From Riptortus pedestris (taxonomy: Eukaryota; Arthropoda; Insecta; Hemiptera; Alydidae): a stretch of DNA of 64,000 bases. The notes under the pieces were generated by a model. The model did not search any database, had not been told where the DNA came from, and was given only the letters and a program-made list of their open reading frames with translations. Positions 54,827 to 64,000 of the stretch are shown here, in pieces. The stretch lies in contig CM032230.1 of the NCBI GenBank assembly GCA_019009955.1, positions 130,165,501-130,229,500 on the forward strand, read 5' to 3'. The first letter of the stretch is position 1, and the number at the start of each line of letters is the position of its first letter. A program made the position numbers and the translations under genes.

Positions 54827-55345
54827 ATGCTCTAGTGGTCGAAATTGTTATTTTATCGTTACCAGAAATATACAAGAGTTTTGTGTAGAAATAAAAACCA
54901 AGTTCGTTAACGGTTGAAATCAAACTGTGGGGAGGGGGAGTTTAGAGGGGGGCAATTTCGAATTTTCAAAATTTCTCCGTTATTATACGTCCGTTTGAAA
55001 AAGTGTATAAAACTAATCTTATATTGAATTTAATTTCCTATTATATTGTTGTTATATATTTATTTTATCTAAGATTAATATTAACCTAGATATTTGGAAT
55101 TTTTAGTTTCCAGCCTCCAGTAAACCCCCACTCCTACTCATGGTCTAATAACAATAAGATAGTATAACATGAACCCCTTTTTCTAAAGCTTAAATTCAAA
55201 ATATTGTTTCCATGGGACCTTCATTATGCGAGATACATCCATATTTGTTGTGCGATGATGTCATCAATTATAGTTTTGCTTCTTTCGAAAATGTTTATTT
55301 GATCTATACCATGATTGATATTCAAAACTAAAGGTCATATCGTGA
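54673..55345 (+). mobile_element. HINE-like element, (GT)n in place of (AT)n, module I
   Basis: Left end lost; block A from CGGCTATTGAGATTCTACTC, GT repeat at 54785-54823, block B with GGGGAGGGGGAGTTTAGAGG, module I (ATTGTTTCCATGGGACCTTC). The tail resembles the arm at 32310-32380 (AAAATGTTTATTTGATCTAT). Confidence 0.65.
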
Positions 55346-55622
55346 TTTTCAACCCATAAACCTCCCCTTACCTCTTTGGATTTACAACAAAAGTTTATGG
55401 TTTTTTGTTTTCTCTTAGCATTATTTAGTATTGACAGCTATTTCTGATTATAGTTACTTTAATTTAGTACAATGTTCATATATAAAATGTTTATTTACAA
55501 AATTTAAGTTTTTTATTTGAAAATTGTGCAAGTTTTAACATTTTAAAGGGTAAATCACCTTTGATGGGATGTCCATAAAAAAATTAATAAAATAATTTTT
55601 TCCGAATATCATAGCATTGTTA
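55346..55622. other. AT-rich unassigned DNA
   Basis: No feature seen. Confidence 0.4.
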
Positions 55623-56714
55623 TCTATATATATATATAAAATTGTAACCTCTGTCTGTACATTGATTTTTTTCGCGAAAATTCACGATAACTTTTCGTTT
55701 CACATGTCATAGACACCATATCTGCATTTTGTTTCTTTCGTGTATGTTTGTTTGTTTGTTTGTTTGTTACCTTTTCACGCATAAACGGCTGAACCGAATT
55801 TTATGAAACTAGGTATGTATATTACTACTAACCCAACTTAGACTTTAGGCTATATTAATTTTCTCTGAGACGAACAGGATTGGGGGTTATAAGGGAAGCC
55901 TGAAATTAAAAATAGCGATATTTCGTTTTCTATTGGTTTTTCGCCAAATATGCACATAACAAAAGTTGTTTATTTTGTTATTTAGAGTAACTTTTGTTAT
56001 ATACACTTTTGTCGTATACCGAAGTTTAAATGAGTTATACGCTAAACATTATAGCGGGAGTCAACAATATTACCACAAAAAACACTCAACCGAACTAAAT
56101 GAAACTCGGTATGTGTATTAGCACTAACGCTTTTATTATAATAAGCCATATCAACCTTTCTAGGGACGGGCAGGAGTGGGGGTTATAAGGGAAGCCTGAA
56201 ATTAAAAATAGCGATATTTCGTTTCCTATTGGTTTTTCCGCAAATATAAACATAACAAAAGTTGTTTATTGTGTTTTTGGAGTAACTTTTGTTATATACA
56301 CTTTTGTCGTATACCTAAGTATAAATGAGTTATACGTTAAAACTTTAGCGGGCACTAACGGCTGAACCGAACTTAACAAAACTCGGTATGTCAATTAGCA
56401 TTAATTCTTCCATGATTATAAGTTATATTAAAATTTTTAGGTTCGAACGGGAGGGGGGTTATAAGGGAGGGCTGAAATAAAAATTCATCATATTTACTTG
56501 TATAACAGACGGGAAATATAAAAATATCGAAGACTGTGAAGCCTTATCGAAAAAATAATTCTATTACTAGCAAATCCACGGCAAAGACGGGTATCAATCC
56601 TAAACACTGTGACGGGTAAATGTCAAAATATTGTGCAATGTAAAGCCTGCTAAAAAATACCATCACCATTCAGCCTCAAATGAATTCCCGGGCGAAGCCG
56701 GGTATCTGAGCTAG
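55623..56714 (+). mobile_element. Helitron-like non-autonomous element, complete
   Basis: Starts with TC directly after A (A|TCTATATATATATATAAAAT) and ends GAGCTAG|T, with a hairpin (CCCGG-GCGAAG-CCGGG) about 11 bp inside the CTAG end: the canonical Helitron boundary set, with insertion between A and T and no target duplication. The interior has three diverged ~280-bp tandem units, marked by AAACT(A/C)GGTATGT at about 55805, 56100 and 56378 and by AACAAAAGTTGTTTATT. No Rep/helicase frame, so movement would need a partner. Related copies at 34.0, 36.8 and 42.1 kb. Confidence 0.7.
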
Positions 56715-57452
56715 TGTATTATAAGAAGATGAGATTTATTAAAATCTGTGAACGATAATAAAATCGTAAATATTCGTTAAAAACTATTACACGATTCTTT
56801 ACTTTTAAAACAATAATGTTTAACCGTAAATTGATTGTAATAAATCAATTAATTAATGCTTACGTTCATCCAATCTCTAAATATTGACGGGAGACCATTA
56901 TTTTCTGAATTCATTTATAGATCACAGCTGTTTTAGACATTAATGCTGTTAATTGCCACTTGTTACATTAAGGATATTACAGCGGCATCTCTGCACATTT
57001 ACTGAACACATTTCAGGACATTTGCTTTACGTGAAGAATATGAAGCGATGATTTTTTCCAAAGGTTAATCCAATCATTATGTTCACATGGGAAACGATTT
57101 CTTTTTCACTCCGTCAACGATGGGCAACAAAGCTAGTATATAATAAAAGTATCCCATTTACTCCGCTACCGACGTCGTTTACTCGTAAGGCATCAAATTA
57201 GATACTGTTGAAACTGTGACAGAGCACATTCATTTTGCCACTTATGTCTACAAGTGGGCTCACAGCCCTACTTGTGGTAAAAGGTTTTGATTTTCTTTAA
57301 CTAATTATCATCAACCACTTGGCATGACTTGAAAAAAATCACTGAACCCTTTCAAATTGATTCACAATAGTCATTAGTTGGCCAATGTAGTATCTTATGT
57401 TTGAAAAAGGTTAGTAAGCAATCTTAACAAAATCATCACCCCATAGGTATCT
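56715..57452. other. unassigned DNA
   Basis: No gene or shared repeat. Confidence 0.4.
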
Positions 57453-57510
57453 CTGAGAGAGAGAGAGGGGGAGAGAGAGAGAGAGAGAGGGAGGAGGGAG
57501 GGAGAGAGGA

Positions 57511-57573
<63 letters not shown>

Positions 57574-57592
57574 GAGAGAGAGAGAGCAGGAC
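57453..57592. repeat. (GA)n microsatellite, interrupted
   Basis: Long GA tract with GGAGG-type interruptions. A 95-codon minus-strand Ser/Leu frame through it is an artefact. Confidence 0.9.
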
Positions 57593-58008
57593 GTCCACTA
57601 AGCCCTCTTGAGAAATGACGAGTGACCTAGAGTCAGACAGAAAGGCCAACACCCTTGGAATTTCAATAAAAGCCTTCCCCAAGAGACCTTATTGCAGAGA
57701 GCAGCACTCGAAGTATGTTATCATTCAAGACTTGGATCTTAGGAACTTTATACACCAATTTAATCCAACTCCGAAAATTCACTTACAAATACCATGACAT
57801 TTCTAATGTAATTGGACATATGTTAAAGCTGTTCTTTATAATCTCTCTAGGGTAGATATTACAATAACTGCACACTAAAGCCTCCTAAATCACCACCACA
57901 ATCTTAAATAATGTCTTCAGATCGTGTTCTTTAAGCTATGGCTTCATCATGAATGATCAATGAAATAAAAACAGTACCATTACCATACTATCTACATGAC
58001 TTTATCAC
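57593..58008. other. unassigned DNA
   Basis: No gene; a 60-codon frame at 57615-57797 has no motif. Confidence 0.35.
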
Positions 58009-60222
58009 TTTGTGATGATCCTATGGACTGTTGTAGGTTCAAAACATTCGAGTTTACCGAGCAAATGTAATGATCCCCAAAGGTTTGTGGTAGGTTGAGC
58101 AACCTCTTCTAGTCGACTCCCTCTTTTTGATGATCTGAAGGGTCGATTGTAGGTTGGATAAATTTCTTCCAGTTAACTGCTTCTATGTGATGAACCCCAA
58201 AGAATGGTGGTACGTTGAGGCAATCTCTCCTTGTCGACTCTTTCTTTGTGACGATCCTCAAGCAGGGGCTGCGTAAACTATACAGATTTCCCTGGCACAC
58301 TGGTGACCTAATCTCACTGTATATTCTGTATTTCTAAGTAAAAATCTCATGTGTAGATGTAGGAGTTACTGAAGACTAAAAATTAGAAAGTACGAATAAC
58401 TCGCTTAATATTTAAGTTACGAAAGCATGGATCGAACAATTGTAGAGTATTAATAATTTAACAAGAATGGTTTTATACCATTTTACGATCCAAATCTTAG
58501 TTCCGGAGATATTTTGAATTTCCAAATTCACCCCCTCTAAACCCCCTCCTTATTCCTAGGCCAATTTCAGGCAATTAAAAAAAATGATCTTTAGTGTTGA
58601 ATAAAACGTTTTAAGGCCAAGTTCGTCATCACACGTATTGCATACACTTCAAATAGTGAAGGTCCTGTGATTGTAGGTTGAAGCAAGCTCTTCATGTAGA
58701 CTGCAAGTTGTGATGAATCCCTAAGGCTGGTGGTAGGTTGAGGCAGCCTCTTCTTGTCGACTCCTCCTTTTTGTTGATCCTAATGACTAATTGTAGGTTG
58801 AAGTAAGCTTTTCAAGTTTACCAGTTATATGTGATGATCCCCAATGTCTGGTGGTAGGTTGAGGCAACCTCTTCTTGTCGACTCCTCCTTTATGTTGATC
58901 CTAATGACTAATTGTAGGTTGAAGTAAGCACTTCAAGTTTACCAGTTATATGTGATGATCCCCAATGTCTGGTGGTAGGTTGAGGCAACCTCTTCTTGTC
59001 GACTCCTCCTTTATGTTGATCCTAATGACTAATTGTAGGTTGAAGTAAGCACTTCAAGTTTACCAGTTATATGTGATGATCCCCAATGTCTGGTGGTAGG
59101 TTGAGGCAACCTCTTCTTGTCGACTCCTCCTTTATGTTGATCCTAATGACTAATTGTAGGTTGAAGTAAGCACTTCAAGTTTACCAGTTATATGTGATGA
59201 TCCCCAATGTCTGGTGGTAGGTTGAGGCAACCTCTTCTTGTCGACTCCTCCTTTATGTTGATCCTAATGACTAATTGTAGGTTGAAGTAAGCACTTCAAG
59301 TTTACCAGTTATATGTGATGATCCCCAATGTCTGGTGGTAGGTTGAGGCAACCTCTTCTTGTCGACTCCTCCTTTATGTTGATCCTAATGACTAATTGTA
59401 GGTTGAAGTAAGCACTTCAAGTTTACCAGTTATATGTGATGATCCCCAATGTCTGGTGGTAGGTTGAGGCAACCTCTTCTTGTCGACTCCTCCTTTATGT
59501 TGATCCTAATGACTAATTGTAGGTTGAAGTAAGCACTTCAAGTTTACCAGTTATATGTGATGATCCCCAATGTCTGGTGGTAGGTTGAGGCAACCTCTTC
59601 TTGTCGACTCCTCCTTTATGTTGATCCTAATGACTAATTGTAGGTTGAAGTAAGCACTTCAAGTTTACCAGTTATATGTGATGATCCCCAATGTCTGGTG
59701 GTAGGTTGAGGCAACCTCTTCTTGTCGACTCCTCCTTTATGTTGATCCTAATGACTAATTGTAGGTTGAAGTAAGCACTTCAAGTTTACCAGTTATATGT
59801 GATGATCCCCAATGTCTGGTGGTAGGTTGAGGCAACCTCTTCTTGTCGACTCCTCCTTTATGTTGATCCTAATGACTAATTGTAGGTTGAAGTAAGCACT
59901 TCAAGTTTACCAGTTATATGTGATGATCCCCAATGTCTGGTGGTAGGTTGAGGCAACCTCTTCTTGTCGACTCCTCCTTTATGTTGATCCTAATGACTAA
60001 TTGTAGGTTGAAGTAAGCACTTCAAGTTTACCAGTTATATGTGATGATCCCCAATGTCTGGTGGTAGGTTGAGGCAACCTCTTCTTGTCGACTCCTTCTT
60101 TGTTATGATTCAAAGTGCTAAGTTAGCTTGTAGCAAGCTTTTTGAGTTCACTGTTTCAGTGGTTTGAAACATCGATCTCTAAGGATTGATGATAGGTTGA
60201 GACAACCTCTTCGAATGCCTGT
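58009..60222. repeat. satellite S121: 121-bp tandem array made of two ~60-bp half-units
   Basis: The word GAGGCAACCT (GAGGCAGCCT in the first) starts at 58740, 58861, 58982, 59103 and on at exact 121-bp steps to 60071. Units from 58861 on are virtually identical; the flanks (58009-58259 and 60090-60222) hold diverged units. Each unit has half A (TAGGTTGAGGCAACCTCTTC ... TGTTGATCCTAATG) and half B (TAGGTTGAAGTAAGCACTTC ... TGTGATGATCCCCAATG), which align to each other. Each half has a short inverted repeat at the same place: AGGTTG-AGG-CAACCT and TTGAAGT-AAGC-ACTTCAA. No coding capacity. A HINE splits the array at 58260. Confidence 0.9.
58260..58660 (-). mobile_element. HINE-like element inserted in satellite, module II
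   Basis: GCAGGGGCTGCGTAAACTAT, AGATTTCCCTGGCACACTGG, AAATCTCATGTGTAGATGTA and a block B core (AATTCACCCCCTCTAAACCC), then the left half is missing. Diverged S121 units stop at 58259 (GACGATCCTC) and resume at 58661 (GGTCCTGTGATTGTAGG), so this entered an existing array. Confidence 0.75.
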
Positions 60223-60488
60223 GTAAGTTATGTACCTCATTTAATGATCAGCCTCAATGGTAAGGCATCCAAATTATTATTAAATTGTTGACGTCATGAT
60301 CCTTTTGTTAGATTTGGATGTACCAAAATCACAATTGGATCGTTTGCATATTTTCAATAATTTTATAAAACACGAGGAGCCTACAGAAAAAGCTGAATTA
60401 TTTCAAGTCAAGACGTGAAAAGCTTTAAAACGTAGCTATAAATATAATTTTCCTTTAACACTCTACAATACGAATGTAGCCCATACTT

Positions 60489-60965
60489 TTAGCAGATTTC
60501 CCTTATGGGAAATCAGCTATTGAGGTCGTACTCATGACGGAATTTCCGAAATTTTTCTTCAAATGTCCATCGATCCTACCTAGTAGATGACGAAAATGAG
60601 GTCCGTTCAAAACTATATATATTTATATGTCTGTTACCGCACTAGTGGTCGTAATTTTCGTTTGATCGTTACCAAACTCGATATTTAGTCGTTTTATGTA
60701 AAAAGAAAGATCAAGTTCGTTAACTGCTGAAATCGGACCAGTGGGAGGGGGGGGGGTTAGAGGGAAGGATTTTCGAAAATTCGAAATATCTCCGTTACTA
60801 TACGTCGGATCGAAATACTCTACAGAATCAATCTTATTGCAAATTACATTTACTACAAATATTGCCATATACATTTATTCGCTATCTTGAATATTAACCG
60901 AGATATTTGCTTATTTATTAAATCTGGGCGGCTAAAGGACGAGAGTGACTTTCCCGCTAAAAAAA
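60489..60965 (+). mobile_element. HINE-like element, 3' end truncated
   Basis: TTTTAGCAGATTTCCCTTAT left end, block A, tiny AT tract, intact block B with an 11-base G-run, then ATCTGGGCGGCTAAAGGACG (start of module IV) and loss. Confidence 0.75.
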
Positions 60966-61643
60966 GTGCTTATTAACCTTTTAAACGCGTTGTATACTGG
61001 CATGTTCTTGCCTTTAATAATATAGTCCAGGCAGTGATGACCAGTATTGTATAAATGCAGAACATGAGAAGTCTGTTTAGTCCCCGCGTCATCTGCGTGA
61101 CGGCGTATAGGAAAATTGGGCAGGACGAATCACGAAAAGCAATTTCATTCTCAGGAGACAAATGTAGTTCCGCTACTACATGATGATGATGATTATTAAG
61201 CCTCGTGATTTGGAGCCGAATATAGGCCCCATGATAGTGAAGACGTTCTCGCGTGCCTAAACCCCCCAGACAGTGACAGACTGGCCAACTACTAAATGGA
61301 CCAATGACGTCACGCTACGCCATATTTTATATTTATTTCGTCATCAAGAGAAACTTTGCTAGACTTCTATATATCAGAAGAATATGCCCTGTAAGTTATG
61401 GGCCACTTTAGTCTGTCCATTACTTTTAAAGGTAATGTCCTCTTGTTAACAAGCATTTATAACCATAATTTACAAGGCTGACTCAGGTAATGAATGCCAT
61501 TATCACTTTAGATTTAGTTCAGTTCGTGCAGTGAAATAATGATTCCGTTTCAAATAAATTGTCTGCGTGTACTATAGTCCTCTAAGGACCTAGGCTTCCC
61601 AAGTAGCACAGTCTGCTCTTGTTCAGCAAGATTCAAGTTTAAA
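60966..61643. other. mostly unassigned; decayed HINE right end at 61040-61103
   Basis: ACCAGTATTGTATAAATGCA, AGAAGTCTGTTTAGTCCCCG and CTGCGTGACGGCG are an old 3' end. 61160-61330 is less AT-rich and unassigned. Confidence 0.35.
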
Positions 61644-62436
61644 AAGTCCGTCACGCAGGGGCTGCGTAAACTAAGCAGATTTCCCTCGTGAAGTTTAGTA
61701 ATAGATAAATATACATACTGCTAACACAACACCGTGAATAAATACAAACGGAAATAAGAAATGTTTCATCCAATTTCAATAGCCTGCCGACAGGAAGCGT
61801 TAGGTTAGAAATGTAAACAAACGGGTCTACCCGCCTCACGCCGGAAAGAAAAACAATTACTGAAATATATCAGAATATAACACATTAATTTTATTGAGAA
61901 CTATTTAGTATATCTAGTACTGTAATTAATAATGAGTCAGAATAATTGTTATCTCAATCAATAATATTTTAGTAGTCCAAAACTTTAAGATGGGGGGGGG
62001 GGGGAGTCACCAGTGCATATTTGCATGTATCTCGTATAATAAAGGTCTCTTGAATACAATTTTTGGTATTTAAACTTCCAATAATGTGATTTATTATGTA
62101 TCAGAGTATTGTTTACGTAACATGAGTAGAAGTGGCGAATTGGTGAAAACTGAAAAATGCAAATATCTCGATTAATATTCAAGATAGAGAATAAATGTAT
62201 AGAACAATATTTATAGTAAATTTAATTTGTAATAAGATTGATTCTGTATAATTTTTCGATCCGACGTATAGTAACGGAGATATTTTGAATTTTCGAAAAT
62301 CCTCCCCTCTAAACCCCCCCTCCCACTGGTCCGATTTCAGCCGTTAACGAACTTGATCTTTCTTTTTACATAAAACCCTTAAATATGAAGTTTGGTAAGG
62401 ATTAAACAAAAATTGCGACCGCTAGAGCGGTAACAG

Positions 62437-62485
<49 letters not shown>

Positions 62486-62623
62486 TATATATATACAGTT
62501 TTGAACGGACCTCATTTTCTTCATCTACTAGGTTGGATCGATGGACATTTGAAGAAAAATGTTGAAAATGCCTTCATGAGTACAACCTCAATAGCTGATT
62601 TCCCTTAAGGGAAATCTGCTAAA
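61644..62623 (-). mobile_element. HINE-like element, full length, module V (tandem 1)
   Basis: GTCCGTCACGCAGGGGCTGC terminus, long module V (CACGCCGGAAAGAAAAACAA, TAACACATTAATTTTATTGA, G-run, CGTATAATAAAGGTCTCTTG, GTAACATGAGTAGAAGTGGC), core, AT tract 62442-62482, block A and perfect palindrome. About 980 bp. Its left end is joined directly to the next element's right end. Confidence 0.85.
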
Positions 62624-63523
62624 AGTCCGTCACGCAGGGGCTGCGTAAACTAAGCAGATTTCCCTCGTGAAGTTTAACAATAGATAAATCTACATGCTTG
62701 TAACACCACCGACCGTCAACGTCAAGTGAATAAATACAAACGATAATAAGAAACTTGGAGAGAGAAAAATACAAATTTGTGAAGAATTTGACGTCTTTTT
62801 CTCTCTCCAAGTAAATATTCTTCACTGCCAACAAACACTGCTGTGGAATAATAAGAAAGCTCCAAACGGAAAGCACCTGAAAAGTGAACAAACAGGTGTG
62901 CCAACTTCTCACAGGAAAGAAAAACAATTACGGAAATATATCAGAATATAACATATTAATTTTATTTTAATATAACATATTATAACTATATCTAGTACTG
63001 TAATTTATAATGGGTCAGAATAATTATTATCTCAATCAATCATATTTTAGTAGTCGAAGAACTTAAGAGGGGGGGGGTACGATAACATGTTTGCATTTAT
63101 CACATAAAATAAAGGTCTCTTTCAAACAATTTATGGCATTTAAGCTTCTAATAAAGTGGTTTATTACATAAAAGAGTTTTGTTTATGTAACATGAGTAGA
63201 AGTGGTAGTTTGCTGAAGGCTGAGAACTGAAAAATGCAATTAACTCGATTAATATTCAGGATAGAAGGTAAATGCATGTACCATTTAATAACAGTATTTA
63301 TAGCACATTTAATTAACAATAAGAGTGGTTCTATACACTTTTTTGACCCCACCTATGGTAACGGAGATATTTCAAATTTTCAAAATTCTCCCCCTCTAAA
63401 CCCCCACTCCCCCTTTTCCGATTTCAGCCGTTAACGAACTTGATCTTTCTTTTTATGTAAAACGACTAAATATTCAGTTTGGTAACAATCAAACAAAAAT
63501 TGCGACCGCTAGAGTGGTAACAG

Positions 63524-63582
<59 letters not shown>

Positions 63583-63709
63583 GTTTTGAATGGACCTCAT
63601 TTTCGTCATCTACTAGGTAGGTTCGATGGACATTTGAAGTAAAAGTTCGAAAATTCCGTCATGAGTACAACCTCAATAGCTGATTCCTCTAAGGGAAATC
63701 TACTAAAAT
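62624..63709 (-). mobile_element. HINE-like element, full length, module V (tandem 2)
   Basis: The longest intact copy (about 1086 bp), same orientation as tandem 1, junction GGAAATCTGCTAAA|AGTCCG. It adds a 17-bp-armed hairpin at 62753-62812 to module V. Core: block B with GGAGATATTTCAAATTTTCA and CCCCCTCTAAACCCCCACTC, hairpin GACCGCTAGAGTGGT, AT tract 63530-63578, block A, left end CTGATTCCTCTAAGGGAAAT. The family lacks coding capacity; movement would need a Helentron Rep/helicase from elsewhere. Confidence 0.85.
62753..62812. repeat. short foldback, 17-bp perfect arms
   Basis: ACTTGGAGAGAGAAAAA pairs with TTTTTCTCTCTCCAAGT around a 26-bp loop. Inserted in module V, since the homologous place in tandem 1 lacks it. 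Confidence 0.75.
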
Positions 63710-64000
63710 CATTAATTAGGTCTTTCAACTGTATTTCATAATGGGCAGTCACAAAACCTCAGATTAACTATTATTCTAGACCAAAATAATTGATTATTAT
63801 AAAATTCTATGATGAATAATACATTTTATTTCTTTTCCAGGTAAATCATTGCGGGGATAACAAACAACATAATTGACCCAGAAACATAAATAAGGTATTC
63901 ATAACAATTACATATTATTCTCCCATAGCTAATACCTATAATTCAAGTTTAGAACATGTATGTTTTATTCAAACAGCAATTCGAGTAGGGCATATTTACT
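63710..64000 (+). other. unassigned AT-rich DNA with a CAG|GTAA motif
   Basis: ACATTTTATTTCTTTTCCAG is followed directly by GTAAAT (junction 63840/63841), a strong polypyrimidine/AG/GT combination. GGTATTC 54 nt later is a weak donor. It could be an acceptor or a recursive splice site of a long intron; no exon can be recognised. Confidence 0.25.

Noticed and set aside
55623..56714. Reading the 55.6 kb element as a LINE because of its TTTGTTTGTTTG stretch
   Set aside because: No coding frame or tail; TC start and hairpin-CTAG end fit a Helitron better.
57395..57682. Ser/Leu-rich minus-strand frame
   Set aside because: Translation of the (GA)n tract.
58009..60222. CRISPR array
   Set aside because: Units are contiguous 121-bp repeats without unique spacers, in eukaryotic-style DNA and without cas genes.
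3416..63600. Open frames with long Tyr-Ile runs (for example 3416-3706, 3920-4252, 20499-20705, 49190-49381)
   Set aside because: They are translations of (AT)n microsatellites and HINE sequence, on both strands, without start context or family motifs.
61644..63709. Cut-and-paste TIR transposon or MITE interpretation of the dominant repeat
   Set aside because: The inverted 12-13-mers are sub-terminal and asymmetric, the 3' end carries an extra hairpin, no target duplication is seen, and tandem end-to-end joints occur.
63710..64000. Host exon beginning after TTTCTTTTCCAG
   Set aside because: The downstream sequence does not give a recognisable coding frame within the window, so it is kept only as a splice-motif candidate.

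Overview
This is AT-rich, repeat-dominated nuclear DNA of an animal. An arthropod, probably an insect, is my best guess from the style of the non-LTR retrotransposon remnants, the DINE-1-like rolling-circle elements and the Helitrons; this is inference. I find no intact host protein-coding gene, no rRNA, no functional tRNA gene and no CRISPR. Most open reading frames are translations of (AT)n tracts (Tyr-Ile runs) or of degenerate transposons. The window reads as intergenic DNA or the inside of a very long intron.

The dominant component is one dispersed family, present as several dozen full, partial and decayed copies from position 1 to 63.7 kb. A copy starts with T(n)AGCAGATTTCCC inside a 20-bp palindrome. 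It then has a block A of about 110 bp, usually an (AT)n microsatellite, a block B with a small hairpin and a G-rich tract, and a 3' module. It ends with a sub-terminal inverted copy (GGGAAATCTGCT), a stem-loop (ACGCAG-CCC-CTGCGT), GTGACGGAC and a T-run. This architecture matches the Helentron-associated non-autonomous elements (HINE; DINE-1 of Drosophila is the known example). I call it HINE-like throughout. Here '+' means the palindromic end comes first. At least five unrelated 3' modules are joined to the same core: I (ends in the ATTGAACTTTTACG block), II (CTCATCGGATTTTTA block), III (short TCTCTATTGTAAAACTTCACG module), IV (CACGAGAGCCGAGC block) and V (long module of roughly 500 bp). No autonomous Rep/helicase gene is visible.

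Other repeats are canonical Helitron-like elements (34.0-35.0, 36.8-37.5, 42.1-42.5 and 55.6-56.7 kb), a tRNA-derived SINE family, inverted-repeat (foldback) elements of 60-350 bp, and non-LTR retrotransposon fragments. The LINE fragments belong to at least two groups: RNase H-bearing I-group 3' ends at 6.5-9.8, 19.8-21.1 and 30.2-30.7 kb, and Jockey/CR1-like reverse-transcriptase remnants at 33.2 kb, with less certain RT pieces at 1.6, 15.8 and possibly 47.8 kb. All are inactivated.

Two satellite arrays stand out. At 26.9-28.5 kb a diverged array of roughly 185-bp units contains a segment homologous to the HINE-like core. At 58.0-60.2 kb a 121-bp array is itself a dimer of ~60-bp half-units, each with a short inverted repeat, and it is interrupted by a HINE-like insertion.

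Layout: 0-15 kb nested HINE/LINE/SINE; 15-25 kb retrotransposon remnants, foldbacks and HINEs; 25-31 kb satellite, SINE and mostly unassigned DNA; 31-43 kb an inverted HINE duplication, a LINE and Helitrons; 43-55 kb dense HINEs and local duplications; 55-60 kb Helitron, (GA)n and satellite; 60-64 kb a tandem pair of full-length HINEs. Islands of less AT-rich, non-repetitive DNA lie between and could be conserved noncoding sequence. Three TTTTATTT...CAG|GTAA motifs resemble recursive splice sites; two lie in a duplicated cassette with a second GTAAGT 46 nt downstream.
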